Of a stretch of DNA of 64,000 bases, positions 21,360 to 32,548 are shown in pieces. This stretch comes from Notolepis coatsorum (taxonomy: Eukaryota; Chordata; Actinopteri; Aulopiformes; Paralepididae). The stretch's first letter is position 1. Every line of letters starts with the position of its first letter. The stretch covers positions 77,548,412-77,612,411 of the forward strand of contig OZ020586.1 in the NCBI GenBank assembly GCA_963971535.1. Direction: 5' to 3'. The notes beneath the pieces are model-generated. The model was not told where the DNA came from and ran no database searches. It was given only the letters and a program-made list of their open reading frames with translations. Position numbers and translations under genes: made by a program.

Positions 21360-21674
21360 GTACAGCATGTGCACAAGTACTATAACCACACTTGTTATCT
21401 ACTCCTGGATTAGCTTAGCTGAGCTACCAGAAAGCCAAAGGGAGATCCATTATAACTTCATTGTGGGTATTTATTCCTCCATACCGATACACTATTATCT
21501 GTAACACCGTAACGATACTTTTATACAAAACTTAAATGTAGGAAATGAGCTCTCCTTCTCTCTTCTGTTACTCCAGAACTCCTCCTCCAAAAAAAGAAAA
21601 GAACAACAGCTAAAAACATTCTCACGAGACCCCAAATCCCATCCCCCTGGACAGCTCTCTTAAAGCAACTCACT

Positions 21675-21741
21675 TACAAGTATTGACACAGTACTGAACT
21701 ATTACTAGTACTATGATTACATACTTCACTGTATCAGTATA
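21675..21741. repeat. 62-bp intronic tandem unit, left side
   Basis: AGTACTGAACTATTACTAG... to CAGTATA. It matches the units at 23116-23249; the solo LTR at 21742 split the array. GTATA at 21737-21741 is the left target duplication. Confidence 0.75.
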
Positions 21742-22103
21742 TGTTATGGTTTGTAACCGACCCCAATCGCACAACACAAGACAGGTATGAGAGTAAGCCA
21801 AAACAGGGCAAATATTTATTATAGAACAAAAAGCGGCACAGTCCCTTTAAGGGAAAACACAAAAACAACAGAGTCAAGGAAATATGGAAAATGCGGCACT
21901 GTGCCTTTAAGAGGCGAACAGGCTAAGGGACTAAGGCTAAGGGACAGGGCCAGGGCTAAGTGTCAGGGCCAGGACCAGGGGCACTGAAGAGGGGGACAGG
22001 GACAGAGGCCCGGAGAGGCGGGCTGGAGACAGGGACAGAGAACAGGGTTAAGGCCTTGGACAGGGCGAGGGCCAGAGCTGCTTACAGGGATGAGGACAGG
22101 GTT

Positions 22104-22425
22104 CCGACGGCGGAGGCCTGGCACGGGGACAGGGGCCCGACGGCGGAGGCCTGGCACGGGAACAGGGGCCCGACGGCGGAGGCCTGGCACGGGGACAGGG
22201 GCCCGACGGCGGAGGCCTGGCACGGGAACAGGGGCCCGACGGCGGAGGCCTGGCACGGGGACAGGGGCCCGACGGCGGGGGCCTGGCACGGGGACAGGGG
22301 CCCGACGGCGGAGGCCTGGCACGGGGACAGGGGCCCGACGGCGGGGGCCTGGCACGGGGACAGGGGCCCGACAGCGGGGGCCGGGCACGGAGACAGGGGC
22401 CCGACAGCGGGGGCCGGGCACGGAG
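22104..22425. repeat. 33-bp GC-rich minisatellite within the solo LTR
   Basis: About nine to ten units with CGACGGCGGAGGCCTGGCAC followed by GGGGACAGGGGCC. The unit length is a multiple of three, so long open frames run through on both strands (Arg/Pro-rich); these are not regarded as genes. Confidence 0.93.
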
Positions 22426-22907
22426 ATCCTCCTCCTCCTCCACGGATGCTGCAGACGGGCAGCGCAGAACAAAGGGGGTCCCAGGGGACCGGGATGGGAA
22501 CAAGCCGTCCTCCCGTGGAATACTAGGGAGCGACGACGAGCCTCACCCCAGGAACGAGGATCACGAAGAGACGCCTTCCTCCCGTGGAATCGGGAGCGAT
22601 GGCGTGCCGCCTTGATGTCTGGAGTGGGAACACTGGAAAACCTCCCGTAGAGAATTAGAGAGCGAAGACGGTGTCCCACTCCAGGCAAACGGCGACAGGT
22701 GTTGATGGCTGGCCGTCGTCTCACGCCGGAGACGCGGCAGGTGATGGTGACGTACAGAATGGTAATGTACAGAACTCCATGAACACAGAGTGAACACAGA
22801 TACAGAACGACCCGACCAGGACTGGAAGGGAGGTCCAGGTATATAAATCCCCTCAGGGGCGCTAATCACAAACTATGACAGCTGCGTGATGGTAATTGAA
22901 CAAGAAA

Positions 22908-23092
22908 GTCCAAGGGTGGGGGCTGGTGAAGAGTAGAGGAGAGTAAATCATTGCAAGGGTGGGGGCTGGTGAAGGAGAGTAGAAGGCAGGGAAAAGTTCT
23001 CACAAGGGTGGGGGCTGGTGAAGAGTAGGAGGCAGGGAAAAGTTCTCACAAGGGTGGGGGCTGGTGAGGTGAGGAGACAGGGAAAAAAGGTC
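22908..23092. repeat. ~50-bp tandem repeat (GGGTGGGGGCTGGTGA)
   Basis: Four imperfect copies of AAGGGTGGGGGCTGGTGAAG with a variable spacer (AGAGTAG, GGCAGGGAAAAGTTCTCAC). It lies inside the solo LTR near its U3-like side. Confidence 0.85.
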
Positions 23093-23115
23093 CAGGGAAC
23101 AGGCGAATCCTCACA

Positions 23116-23249
23116 GTATATGTCCTACAAGTACTGATAACTATTACTAGTACTAGGATTACATAGTTTACTGTATCAGTATATGTCCTACAAGTACTGA
23201 TAGCTATTACTAGTACTAGGATTAGATACTTCACTGTATTAGTATTATG
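23116..23249. repeat. 62-bp intronic tandem unit, right side
   Basis: Two copies of AGTATATGTCCTACAAGTAC... through ACTAGTACTAGGATTA, continuing the array split by the solo LTR. Confidence 0.85.
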
Positions 23250-23545
23250 TCCAATCTTCCGTCGTCGACTTAAGACGCACTTCTTCAACCATTATCTGAA
23301 ATAATAATATAAATATATATATATATATATATATATTTTTTTTAATTATCTAACCCTAACTAACCTTACTGTCATGCACTTGTCCTAATAAACTAACCTA
23401 CACTGTAACATGCAACACTTTGATGAACATTGCTACTCAGCTGATAGAGTTGTGCCCTTCCTGATGACTTGTCGTACAGAACTTGTAAGTCGCTTTGGAT
23501 AAAAGCGTAAGCTAAATGACTAAATGTAAATGTAAATGTAAATGT
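23250..23545 (+). mobile_element. 3' end of an L2/RSg-type LINE with (TAAATG)n tail
   Basis: It contains CGACTTAAGACGCACTTCTT (LINE C-terminal text), an AT microsatellite (near 23310-23340) and the common fish tail GTCGCTTTGGATAAAAGCGT followed by CTAAATGACTAAATGTAAATG. It is only a 3' remnant. Confidence 0.7.
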
Positions 23546-23663
23546 CCTATACTGACATAAGTCAAATGTATTCTTCTCCTCCTCCTTCTTCTTCTTTTTC
23601 TCCTCGTCATTCATCCTGTTCCTCCTCTTCATTATCCTCTCCACCTTCTTTCTACACCCCCCC

Positions 23664-23700
<37 letters not shown>

Positions 23701-23703
23701 CAG

Positions 23704-23863
23704 GCCTGTGATGATCCGGTCTGAGTTCAGGTCTGCTCTGCGTCGCTGTCCCACAGAGGAGGCATCGTATCAGGGTCCAGTCCAGCCTGTGGGTCAGCTC
23801 CACAGCCTCATCGCCCAGAGGATGCAGAGAGCTCAGGAGCTCCTGGAGGAGATGAGACTGCAG
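23704..23863 (+). CDS. plekho1: plekho1 coding exon (QLHSLIAQRMQRAQELLEEM helix)
   Basis: A long pyrimidine tract ends TCCAG (23703), and the donor is CAG|GTTGGA. The exon is 160 nt, phase 2 in and phase 0 out. It encodes a predicted amphipathic helix LIAQRMQRAQELLEEMRLQ, matching the PGQL...LVARKLEETQELLAEV segment of mammalian PLEKHO1. The upstream part (MIRSEFRSALRRC) is variable. Confidence 0.88.
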
Positions 23864-24002
23864 GTTGGATTGGTTGATTGATTGATTAATTGATTGACTA
23901 ATCGATTGAATGTTGACACGTCAAAGAGTGTACCACTCTCCTCCATTGGATTATTTTCAAATGTGTATTATATACTAAAAAATGGTTTCCTAATTTTCCC
24001 AG

Positions 24003-24127
24003 GAACTGCAGAAAGCCAAGGCTGAACGAGGAGAGAGAGGAGAGAGAGGCGGAGAGCCTCCCTACCTGAAGGGCATAGACTCACCTCGTCTCCATCATCT
24101 CAGAGGATCAGAATCTCCTCATTCAAG
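24003..24127 (+). CDS. plekho1: plekho1 coding exon (start of Ser-Pro repeat)
   Basis: The acceptor TTTTCCCAG and donor AAG|GTTAGT bound 125 nt, phase 0 in and phase 2 out. It encodes ELQKAKAERGERGERGGEPP and the first two Ser-Pro units (GIDSPRLHH, GSESPHSR). The mammalian counterpart is a short linker (GKRKAKDPPRSPP), so the Ser-Pro growth begins here. Confidence 0.85.
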
Positions 24128-24247
24128 GTTAGTCTCTTCTTTGGACCTGTTCACACCAGGGAGGGACGTCTTTAACGATGTAGATCACTGGCTTGTGGAT
24201 ATTCTTTGACGTCATAGAATCCATCCATGTATTTCAAAAGAACGTTT

Positions 24248-24360
24248 AACCCTTTCACTACCACACTACAGAAGGTTAACCCTTTCACTACCACACTACA
24301 GACGGTCTGTAGTGTGGTAGTGAAAGGGTTAACCTTCTGTAGTGTGGTAGTGAAAGGGTT
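24248..24360. repeat. Perfect 56-bp inverted repeat with 1-nt centre
   Basis: 24248-24303 and 24305-24360 are exact reverse complements, separated by one G at 24304. Each arm holds two minisatellite units (CTTTCACTACCACACTACAG). It can form a long hairpin in RNA or a cruciform in DNA, inside a plekho1 intron. Confidence 0.97.
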
Positions 24361-24835
24361 CCGTCTGTAGTGTGGTAGTGAAAGGGTTAACCTTCTGTAG
24401 TGTCGCAGTGAAAGGGTTAACCCTTTGGTAGTGTGGTAGTGAAATGGTTAACATTCTGTAGTGTGGTAGTGAATGGTTAACCTTCTGTAGTGTGGTAGTG
24501 AAAGGTTAACCTTCTGTAGTGTGGTAGGGAAAGGTTAACCTTCTGTAGCGTGGTAGGGAAAGGGTTAACCTTCTGTAGTGTGGTAGTGAAAGGGTTAACC
24601 TTATGTAGTGTGGTGGTGAAAGGTTAACCTTCTGTAGTGTGGTAGTTAAAGGTTAACCTTCTGTAGTGTGGTAGTGAAAGGGTTAACCTTCTGTAGTGTG
24701 GTAGTGAAAGGGTTAACCTTATGTAGTGTGGTGGTGAAAGGTTAACCTTCTGTAGTGTGGTAGTGAAAGGTTAACCTTCTGTATTTTTGCAGTGAAAGAG
24801 TTAAACATTTGGTAGTGGGGCAGTGAAGGGGTTAA
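24361..24835. repeat. ~30-bp intronic minisatellite
   Basis: About sixteen units of TTAACCTTCTGTAGTGTGG plus TAGTGAAAGGG with small changes, all in one orientation, unlike the inverted pair at its left edge. It ends about 40 bp before the last plekho1 exon. Confidence 0.95.
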
Positions 24836-24874
24836 GGAGAAAACATTAAACTTTGGCATCATTATCATCACCAG

Positions 24875-25811
24875 GTCCTCCAGCTCACCGAGAAGCCGGA
24901 GTAGTGACTCTCCTCGCCTCCGAGGGAAAGACTCGCCTCGTCTGAGAGGTAAAGAGTCCCCTCGCACCAAAGCCAAGAAGAATCGATCGAAAGGAACCGA
25001 CTCGCCCCACTCCAAAGGATCCGATTCGCCTGCCGCGAAAGCAAATGGCTCCCCGCCACTGAAAGGGAGCGATTCGCCTCGCCTGAACACCGCCGACTCT
25101 CCTCGAACGAGGGGCCGTTTCAAAGAAGCGGACTCGCCAAATCTCAAGGGCTTGTTTGACTTCCCCCATTCTAGGGACGTCAATTCGCCCAACCGCAAAT
25201 CCTCCGAGTCGTCTCCTTGCTTGAGAGGAATCGACTCTCCTCACGTCAAAGGATCCAACTCCCCGCGTATCAGTGAAAGGGACTCTCTGTTGAGGAGCGG
25301 CAAGAATTCACCAAATCGGAGTCACAAGAACTTCCCTAGTCTGTCCAAATCCTTTGACTCCCCCCAGATGAAGAACCCAGACTCTCCTCGCGTCAAGGCC
25401 ACCGACCTGCTGCGGCAAAAGAGTTTTGACTTCTCTCACTCTCCTCAGTCCAAGACCTCTGACGAGCACCTCCTCACTCCTCCTTCACAAACCTCCCCCT
25501 CCCTCTCTCCCCTGTCCTCTTCCCTCCCGTCTGAGGAGGAGTCGGAGGTGGAGAGGAGGCGTGCAGAGGCGGCGCGCCTCCTGGAGGAAGCCGTGTCGTC
25601 GTGGAAGGAGGCGCAGGAGGTCTTGCAGGAGGTGAAGGAGCTCCAGAGCCAGACTCTGAGGCGGCAACGCAGGAAGACCTACGAGAAGATGTCCACGACG
25701 ACGACAACGATGACGCCAGGGACGCCCACGGCAACCGCAGCGGCCGAGGGAGAGGACACGCCCCACTCAGCGACATCACCGGATGAGGAGGACGAATCAG
25801 AGATACCCTGA
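24875..25811 (+). CDS. plekho1: plekho1 last coding exon: Ser-Pro repeat domain and C-terminal leucine helix
   Basis: The acceptor CATCACCAG ends at 24874 and the exon runs to TGA at 25809-25811. The first base completes a split Arg codon. The first two thirds (about 200 residues) contain some eighteen Ser-Pro motifs in a degenerate 10-12-residue repeat, such as GSDSPRLRG, KDSPRLRGK and GIDSPHVKG. They are basic and likely disordered: candidate proline-directed kinase sites. The tail EEESEVERRRAEAARLLEEA followed by SSWKEAQEVLQEVKELQ matches the conserved C-terminal leucine-zipper-like helix of PLEKHO1 (human SSNWSQAKRVLQEVRELRD). The visible part of the protein is 578 residues, already longer than the whole of human PLEKHO1 (409). 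The high SP density is what differs. Confidence 0.9.
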
Positions 25812-25975
25812 AAAGTTTGATTTGTATAGATTTCTTTTTTTCCTTCATTGGAGCAAGATATTTATTCACATTCTTCGACAAATGTAGCAGCATTGCAGCG
25901 TACTTCTCAAATAAATCAAAATTACGCACAAAGGCTCACATAGCAAAACTGACATGATTTGCATAATAAAAAAGA
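25812..25975 (+). other. plekho1: plekho1 3' UTR with polyadenylation signals
   Basis: AT-rich sequence after the stop codon. AATAAA at 25910-25915 and at 25965-25970 are candidate polyadenylation signals. The true end could be further downstream; no other signal is decisive. Confidence 0.6.
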
Positions 25976-28079
<2,104 letters not shown>

Positions 28080-28375
28080 CAGTGTTGTAGTCGAGTTACT
28101 AAATCTCGAGTCGAGTCTCGAGTCCCCAGTGTTTGAGTCTGAGTCCAAGTCCAAGTCACCAAAGAAGAGCCAGAGTCGAGTCCCCATTACCCTAGTCCGA
28201 GTCCAAGTCATCAAGGTTGAGTCCACTCCACAGAATTCTGTTGAAGTTTGAGGTTTTCCCGGTCTTCTCTTGAATAGATCGTTTACATATGGAACATCTA
28301 GCAGTGCTCTTGCTGGAATTTGATGTAACATCTGTGTAAGCAAAGCGATTCGGGGCATCTCTTTAGGCATCTTAA

Positions 28376-30771
28376 GGGGAGACACTGCAGGTGAATAGGG
28401 TAAAAAATTAACTAATAGATATCACAATGAAACTTCCCCAGTTGATTACTTATATTAAGACAAGACTTTTTTGTATTACAAGTTTTCTGAAATTGTATGT
28501 TTAAATATGCAAATGAGGCATGATCTACTTAAATATGCACTAATTTGCATATAATTCCAGGACAAATCTGAACATTGGATAAAGCCATTTTCAAAATTAT
28601 AGTTTCATTTTGTTGACATATTAGAGCCAAAGGTTATTACAGAGGGGATTTTGGATATCTCTTTTTATCACTCCATAAATCAGAAAATACTCCATTCAGT
28701 CCATTTTTATGGTAAAATTCCATATTTCGCCATGTTTTTAGGAATAAAATGTGATATAAATCAGGGTATGAATGCGATATCAACAAACCCTTCTGTAAAT
28801 ACCTTCAGAACATAGATATGAATAGAACTGGAAGGTTTGGTGTATGTGTGTGCTACTGAAGTGGAGATTTCTGGCTCAGAGTATGAGGAAAAACTCTTAA
28901 AACTCATTTTTGGGAAAACTCCTTTAAAGTTCTGTATTGTAAAATGCCATACTTTTTTTTTTAAACAGATATTTACAAACACAATACCTAATCAAACCAT
29001 TAGTGTTACAAAGGATCAGATTAAACCGAATATATATATTTATTGATTGATATATATTGCATAGTATTTGTATATCGTTTGATATCCCTTGTATATTCCT
29101 TGTACATATACACGGAATATCCCTTTAGCCTAGTACAGACCATAATATTTCATTCTCCTATTGGACAGCGGTCCACAGGCGCCAGGGCCATGCCTCCAGA
29201 GTCAGGTTCAAAGCCACCGTCAAGACATGTCTGTACATGCCCGGCCTTGCCCAGGAATACGAGACAGAAATGAGGTTGGCACTAGATTGTTCGCCGTGCA
29301 TATAAATATGGCGCAGGTGAATACAGAAGTAGAGTTACCCAATAAGTTGAAGCCTCACCCACGATACTCCGTGCGGTGAAGTATGGCCTGTTTGGCCCCA
29401 AATAGAGCATTGAGACCGCGTGCGAATTAATAACTGAATTGTCAGAGTTTGGCGCTATACCGTCGAGTGCGACATATTTCTATTAAGTCAGTAATAGTCT
29501 ATTTGTGTATAGTGTATCGTGCGGCTAAAGTTCTACAGTGACCAGCATCACCAACGCTTCCTCGTATCAGCTAGAGTGCTTATCCAGGCTGGGCTGCTTT
29601 CATGGCGCTTTCACCCGAGGAGACCTAGACGAGAACCGTGTGGACATGTACACTGGATTAATCTACCCGACGACTACATAGCCCTTTGCGGCTGGATTAT
29701 ATTTGTTTTGGTCCTGTGATTTATGGAGTGGAGAATCGCCGACGCCTACACGTGTGGGATTTACCCTGTGAGGAGCCACGTCGAGTCTGCGCCTCAGAGA
29801 GCCTGAGGCCGGCTAGCTTTCTTCACTGTGGAGCTACAGTCTACGGAGAACAGCTGTATTCGTCTGTGGATCAAGAGACTATTGCACCGTCTCCTGTACT
29901 TGGAGTCTCCTTAGTCATCGTTGACCAGACTCTCTACTACCGACAGATCCTCTACCCCTGCTGGCTTACAACCGGGGGGACCCTTCCAGTATCTCCCGCT
30001 ATATATTACTAGTGTACCATAGATATAATTCCCTAAGATTCAGGTTGTATAATTACCTCCTGCGTAACCAGAAAATGGACATTCATTATTGATTTGCCTA
30101 CGCACATTCCTTTGCCTTATAAGCGCATCCAAAGTAAAATAGAGAAGTATATTATGTACCTTTTGCTGCAATAAATACTTGATTACACCTTTGTGTGGAA
30201 CCGATTCATTGTGGGAAGTGTTCATCATATTTATATATCATGTACTGTATGGCCAGTAATTAAAGTACATAAAGCGGTAGTGGTTTAATGATACCATACT
30301 TATCAATACAGTCAGGGAATTGTACCCCTCAGTTACAATTAGTAATAGACAACCTAAACACATGCCTGATAACTGAATAATAATAATAATGATGTTATTG
30401 AACTGAACAGAACTACACACAGGCTACAAACAGTGTAGTACAGTGTAGTACCCCTAATAGGCAAAACATATTTGAATAGATATCACTATGAAACTTTCCC
30501 AATTTGTTATGTACATATAAACTAAGAACAAATATATTGCAAGTTTTCTGAAATTTATGTTTATATATGCAAATGAGGCACTTCCCCATTAAATATGTGC
30601 ACATTTATGGATGCAATAAGGCAAAATGATGTAAAATAAACAACTAAATGTGTGTTATTGACGTTTTATTGTCACTAGTTTCATAGAAGACATGTTTAGG
30701 AAGCAAAATATAACAAAATCTCAAAATCAACAAAAAAAGTATATTTGACTATTCACCTGCAGTGTCTCGCC
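28376..30771. mobile_element. TTAA-flanked DNA element (Kolobok/piggyBac-type target) nested in the hAT
   Basis: TTAA at 28372-28375 and 30772-30775 flank inverted termini. The left begins GGGGAGACACTGCAGG and the right ends TGCAGTGTCTCGCC; over about 24 bp including GAGACACTGCAGGTGAATAG only one mismatch is seen. Left and right halves share ATGCAAATGAGGCA and TTTTCTGAAAT text, so the element is partly self-similar. No transposase is encoded. Removing the solo LTR and one ATTAG leaves about 1.06 kb. Confidence 0.82.
29004..30337 (+). mobile_element. Solo LTR of a BEL/Pao relative
   Basis: Begins TGTTACAAAGGATCAG and shares AGATTAAACCGAATATATAT and the end GGGAATTGTACCCCTCAGTT plus ACA with the LTRs at 1052 and 8738, but is clearly diverged in between. 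A perfect 5-bp duplication ATTAG flanks it (28999-29003, 30338-30342). It is 1334 bp. It is the product of recombination between two LTRs of an older related insertion. Confidence 0.93.
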
Positions 30772-31050
30772 TTAAGTACTGAACATGAAGGTATCGACGT
30801 GAATCCACATGTAGGTGGAACATACGTGTCTGCTCTAAATAATGTTATGGTATTAATATAGCCATCAATATCTTATGCCAAATGATTATGGCCTATTACA
30901 AAAAATATATATATAATAACTGTATTTATCAATGAAATCTGAGTCCTCGTCTGCACCTTCCGAGTCCGAATGCAGTCCGTGCTCGAATCCAATTCGAGTC
31001 ACGAGTCCTGAAAATTTGTCCAGGACTCGGACTCAAGCACTACAACACTG

Positions 31051-31533
31051 GTTCGTTCCACTGCTAAACAACTTTGTAGTTACTATACAAAATAATAAAA
31101 ACAGAATTATAAATGATTTTTAATCTTGAGTCAGACTGTAAGGAGAGGGCACCCCACGGTCCTATTAATTTAAAAATATGTATCTTTCCTGACTTGTCTG
31201 GAGGAGGAGGATGAAGTAATTGTGTAAACAAATGATTTGGCCGCGGGAGAGAGAGAGGAAGTGTTTGTTTGACTGCCTCACTGCTGATGCTACCTGATGA
31301 CGTCCAGGTGAGGATGGACTTGATGTTGGTAATGATGCTGCATACCTCTGCTCTGGCTCACAGGCCTCTCCTGTTTAGAACGAGACAAGAGAGGCTGTAC
31401 TGTGTGTGTAGGTTTATGTGTGTATATGTTGTATGTATGTTTATGTGTGTGTGTTTAAGTGAGTCAGACTTGAGAGGCAGACAGGAAACTGTACCTGAGG
31501 TGCTTCTGTGACACACACACATACACATGCACG

Positions 31534-31572
<39 letters not shown>

Positions 31573-31573
31573 G

Positions 31574-31622
<49 letters not shown>

Positions 31623-32257
31623 CTCCCCCAGGGAGAAGTCAACATCACTCTACCATCTCTCTTCCGAGTTCACCAAGCAAACTGTTTTTATCTTGTTATC
31701 ATCCAGACTCATCAGCCTTGTTTCAAGTTATTCTGAGGCCCCTGGAACATTCACCATTCATGTGGCAGAAGATATTCCTGGGCTCAACTAATTGTACACA
31801 TCTCAAACTCGGTTTAACCCTTTTCTTTTACATAAAGATGATACCTCATGATAGAAAGTACGTTTACACCACAAACGGTGAAAGGTAACTGATGAGTCGC
31901 AACTCATAAACTCGCGGTAAAACCTGCCAGAGTTTACCACTGGTATTTGTCACTCAGGGCGGCCATTCGAGTATGACTTCCTGGCGGTAAACTCAGAAAT
32001 GTCTGACTATGAGTTGTCAAAGATCGACTGAATGCACCATTAATTCAGCAATAAAGTAGATAGGCCAAGAACATGTTGACACATTACTTGTGTAATCAAG
32101 CATCTGCCATAGTTATTTGGAGATTGAAAAGACAGGGTATAACCTACTGACATGAATATATGATTGAATGAATGAACATATATATATATGTTTACCATGG
32201 CACAGTTCTTTGAGACGCATAATATTTCCCTGGTCGTCTGTAGATTCAACAACATAC
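31051..32257. other. Intergenic with (CA)n; no gene seen
   Basis: A (CA)n tract with CACGCACGCACG interruptions at 31512-31620. The remainder shows no coding or recognisable repeat text. The right edge is the target of the Gypsy element. Confidence 0.6.
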
Positions 32258-32457
32258 TGTGGCGATAAGAAAGTAGCGAGCCAGAGACGTGGTTCGAGTT
32301 GAGGTACTTTACTTCTCACTCACATAGCATTTACAAATAACAACAAAGTTAACCCGGAACCGGAAGTGGTATTTAACCTGTCCCCTAAACAGTAAAACCC
32401 ACACTCTTAAAGGCACCAGCCCACCTTGGTGAATGTCTCTTAATATAGGTCACCACA
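32258..32457 (-). repeat. 3' LTR of the Gypsy element
   Basis: A 200-bp copy, downstream in element orientation. It is preceded on the minus strand by a G-rich run (GGGGGGCCTG, 32458-32468), which can serve as the polypurine tract. Confidence 0.93.
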
Positions 32458-32548
32458 CAGGCCCCCCCAGAATTCACCCATACAAAAACTGCAACTAATT
32501 AATAGCCAGTGAACAGTCCATCAGTGAACAGATCACAGCACGAAATAG

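Larger units (their letters stand above)
21742..23115 (-). mobile_element. Solo LTR with 5-bp TSD in a plekho1 intron
   Basis: Begins TGTTATGGTTTG and ends ATCCTCACA, flanked by GTATA on both sides (21737-21741, 23116-23120). Removing it and one GTATA restores the 62-bp tandem unit exactly. Orientation is probably minus: on that strand a TTTATATA box lies near 22840 and AATAAATATTTG near 21815, about 70 nt before the CA end. No internal coding region is present, so this is the product of LTR-LTR recombination. It contains two minisatellites of its own. The superfamily is not certain; a 5-bp TSD fits Gypsy or BEL. Confidence 0.78.
28080..31050. mobile_element. hAT-like DNA element containing two later insertions
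   Basis: The terminal inverted repeat CAGTGTTGTAGT (28080-28091) is matched by ACTACAACACTG (31039-31050). The inside shows GAGTC/AAGTC-rich repeats near both ends (CTCGAGTCGAGTCTCGAGTC left; CACGAGTCCTG and GACTCGGACTCAAG right), typical of a common fish non-autonomous hAT. No convincing 8-bp target duplication was seen. The inner part is replaced by the TTAA element at 28376-30771; without that the element would be about 0.55 kb. Confidence 0.75.

Noticed and set aside
21960..22724. Overlapping Arg/Pro/Gly-rich frames of 150-250 codons on both strands
   Set aside because: A 33-bp repeat unit keeps all frames open; they lie inside a solo LTR in an intron.
31260..31510. A possible exon with a GT donor near 31308
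   Set aside because: The frame is short, has no recognisable protein text and no matching acceptor or neighbouring exon.
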